NCBI GenBank assembly: GCA_016297325.1
Contig: JAEDGW010000068.1
Coordinates: 1-14,421, forward strand
Length of the DNA: 14,421 bases
Origin: Coprococcus sp.
GTDB taxonomy: Bacteria > Bacillota > Clostridia > Lachnospirales > Lachnospiraceae
Direction of reading: 5' to 3'
The position numbers and the translations under genes are program-made. The notes under the pieces were generated by a model, which saw only the letters and a list, made by a program, of their open reading frames with translations, was not told where the DNA came from and made no database searches. This document shows positions 14,108-14,421 of the stretch, piece after piece; the stretch's first letter is position 1, and each line of letters begins with the position of its first letter.

Positions 14108-14358
14108 CGAATAAATTCATATCCGTGGTACCACCTAAATTCAGACTAATGTCTGCTCTCATCAGATACTGTATAATATCTTATTCCTGTAACGGGGAAA
14201 ACCGTTGAAGCCTACTCGAAAACTAATTGTTTCCTTTCAGTTCACTGCTCGAAGGCTACCTTCCACACACTCCTGATGAAGATTCTCACCACCATCTTCT
14301 CTCTGTAGATCGGGGGATGCATGTACTCCTCCTCGTCATAGCATTTGACCTCTTAGAT
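14072..14358 (-). promoter_or_regulatory. T-box riboswitch leader of ilvB, probable leucine (CUG) specifier
   Basis: Read on the minus strand. Stem I shows the AGTA element (14327-14324), an apical hairpin GAAGAT/ATCTTC (14299-14294 and 14283-14278) with loop GGTGGTGAGA, and on the returning side GTGAACTGAAA, in which the codon after GAA is CTG (14240-14238), a leucine codon. The T-box core AGGTGGTACCACGG (14136-14123) has the bulge TGGT, whose last base pairs with discriminator A73, as expected for tRNA-Leu. TTAGG (14138-14134) can pair with CCTAA (14106-14102), which is also the start of the terminator stem, so antiterminator and terminator exclude each other. Uncharged tRNA should let transcription proceed into ilvB. 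The T-box class is certain; the specifier call is by eye. Confidence 0.92.
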
Positions 14359-14364
14359 GTGTTT

Positions 14365-14393
14365 ATTTTATCATTAACATGAAAATGTGTCAA
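14365..14393 (-). promoter_or_regulatory. Promoter of the T-box-ilvB-ilvH transcript
   Basis: On the minus strand a perfect -35 TTGACA (14393-14388), 17 bases, then TAAAAT (14370-14365). The predicted start near 14358 gives a leader of about 310 bases, matching the T-box that follows. Confidence 0.85.
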
Positions 14394-14421
14394 CGATTCT
14401 TTTTGACTTCATCAAGCCTTG

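Noticed and set aside
1..14421. CRISPR arrays, insertion sequences, prophage or integration sites
   Set aside because: I saw no regularly spaced repeats, transposase or integrase frames, or terminal inverted repeats. The tRNA gene has no adjacent integrase or duplicated 3' end.

Overview
This 14.4 kb window looks like a stretch of chromosome from an anaerobic Firmicute of the class Clostridia, most likely a Lachnospiraceae relative. The base composition is moderately AT-rich. Strong AGGAGG-type ribosome binding sites and TTGACA/TATAAT promoters are common, there is a T-box leader, and a DivIVA protein and a cobalamin-dependent MetH without a reactivation domain are present. The genus is inferred from protein style only. 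No phage, transposon, CRISPR or integration signature was seen. This is ordinary housekeeping sequence with several unusual details.

Layout: nearly everything is on the minus strand, so it reads from right to left. At the right end is a consensus promoter, a T-box leader with a probable leucine (CUG) specifier and an antiterminator/terminator switch, then ilvB (acetolactate synthase large subunit) and a first ACT-domain small subunit. Next come dtd (D-aminoacyl-tRNA deacylase), a promoter with divIVA and a small SCP2-like protein, and a bidirectional terminator. The terminator is shared with the only plus-strand gene, a type I DAHP synthase that starts aromatic amino acid synthesis. Divergent from that gene is a D,D-carboxypeptidase followed by a membrane-anchored metallophosphoesterase. 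Then comes a membrane-anchored L,D-transpeptidase whose stop codon lies 7 bases from a tRNA-Ser(CGA) gene, followed by a hairpin terminator. A run of purine nucleoside phosphorylase, rnhA and a short metH follows. At the left end, a perfect-consensus promoter drives a second, canonical acetolactate synthase small subunit, and the first 17 codons of ilvC run off the edge.

How the genes fit together: branched-chain amino acid synthesis brackets the window. The catalytic subunit and one regulatory subunit sit under leucine T-box control at the right. The other regulatory subunit and ketol-acid reductoisomerase sit about 11 kb away under a separate promoter without a T-box. Between them are three cell-envelope enzymes (D,D-carboxypeptidase, L,D-transpeptidase and possibly the phosphoesterase), a polar growth/division scaffold, and nucleotide, one-carbon and translation-quality genes.

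Most worth checking: the five-cysteine insertion in IlvB, the two unlike IlvB partner subunits, the tRNA placed in the tail of the L,D-transpeptidase transcript, and the terminator squeezed against the pnp start.
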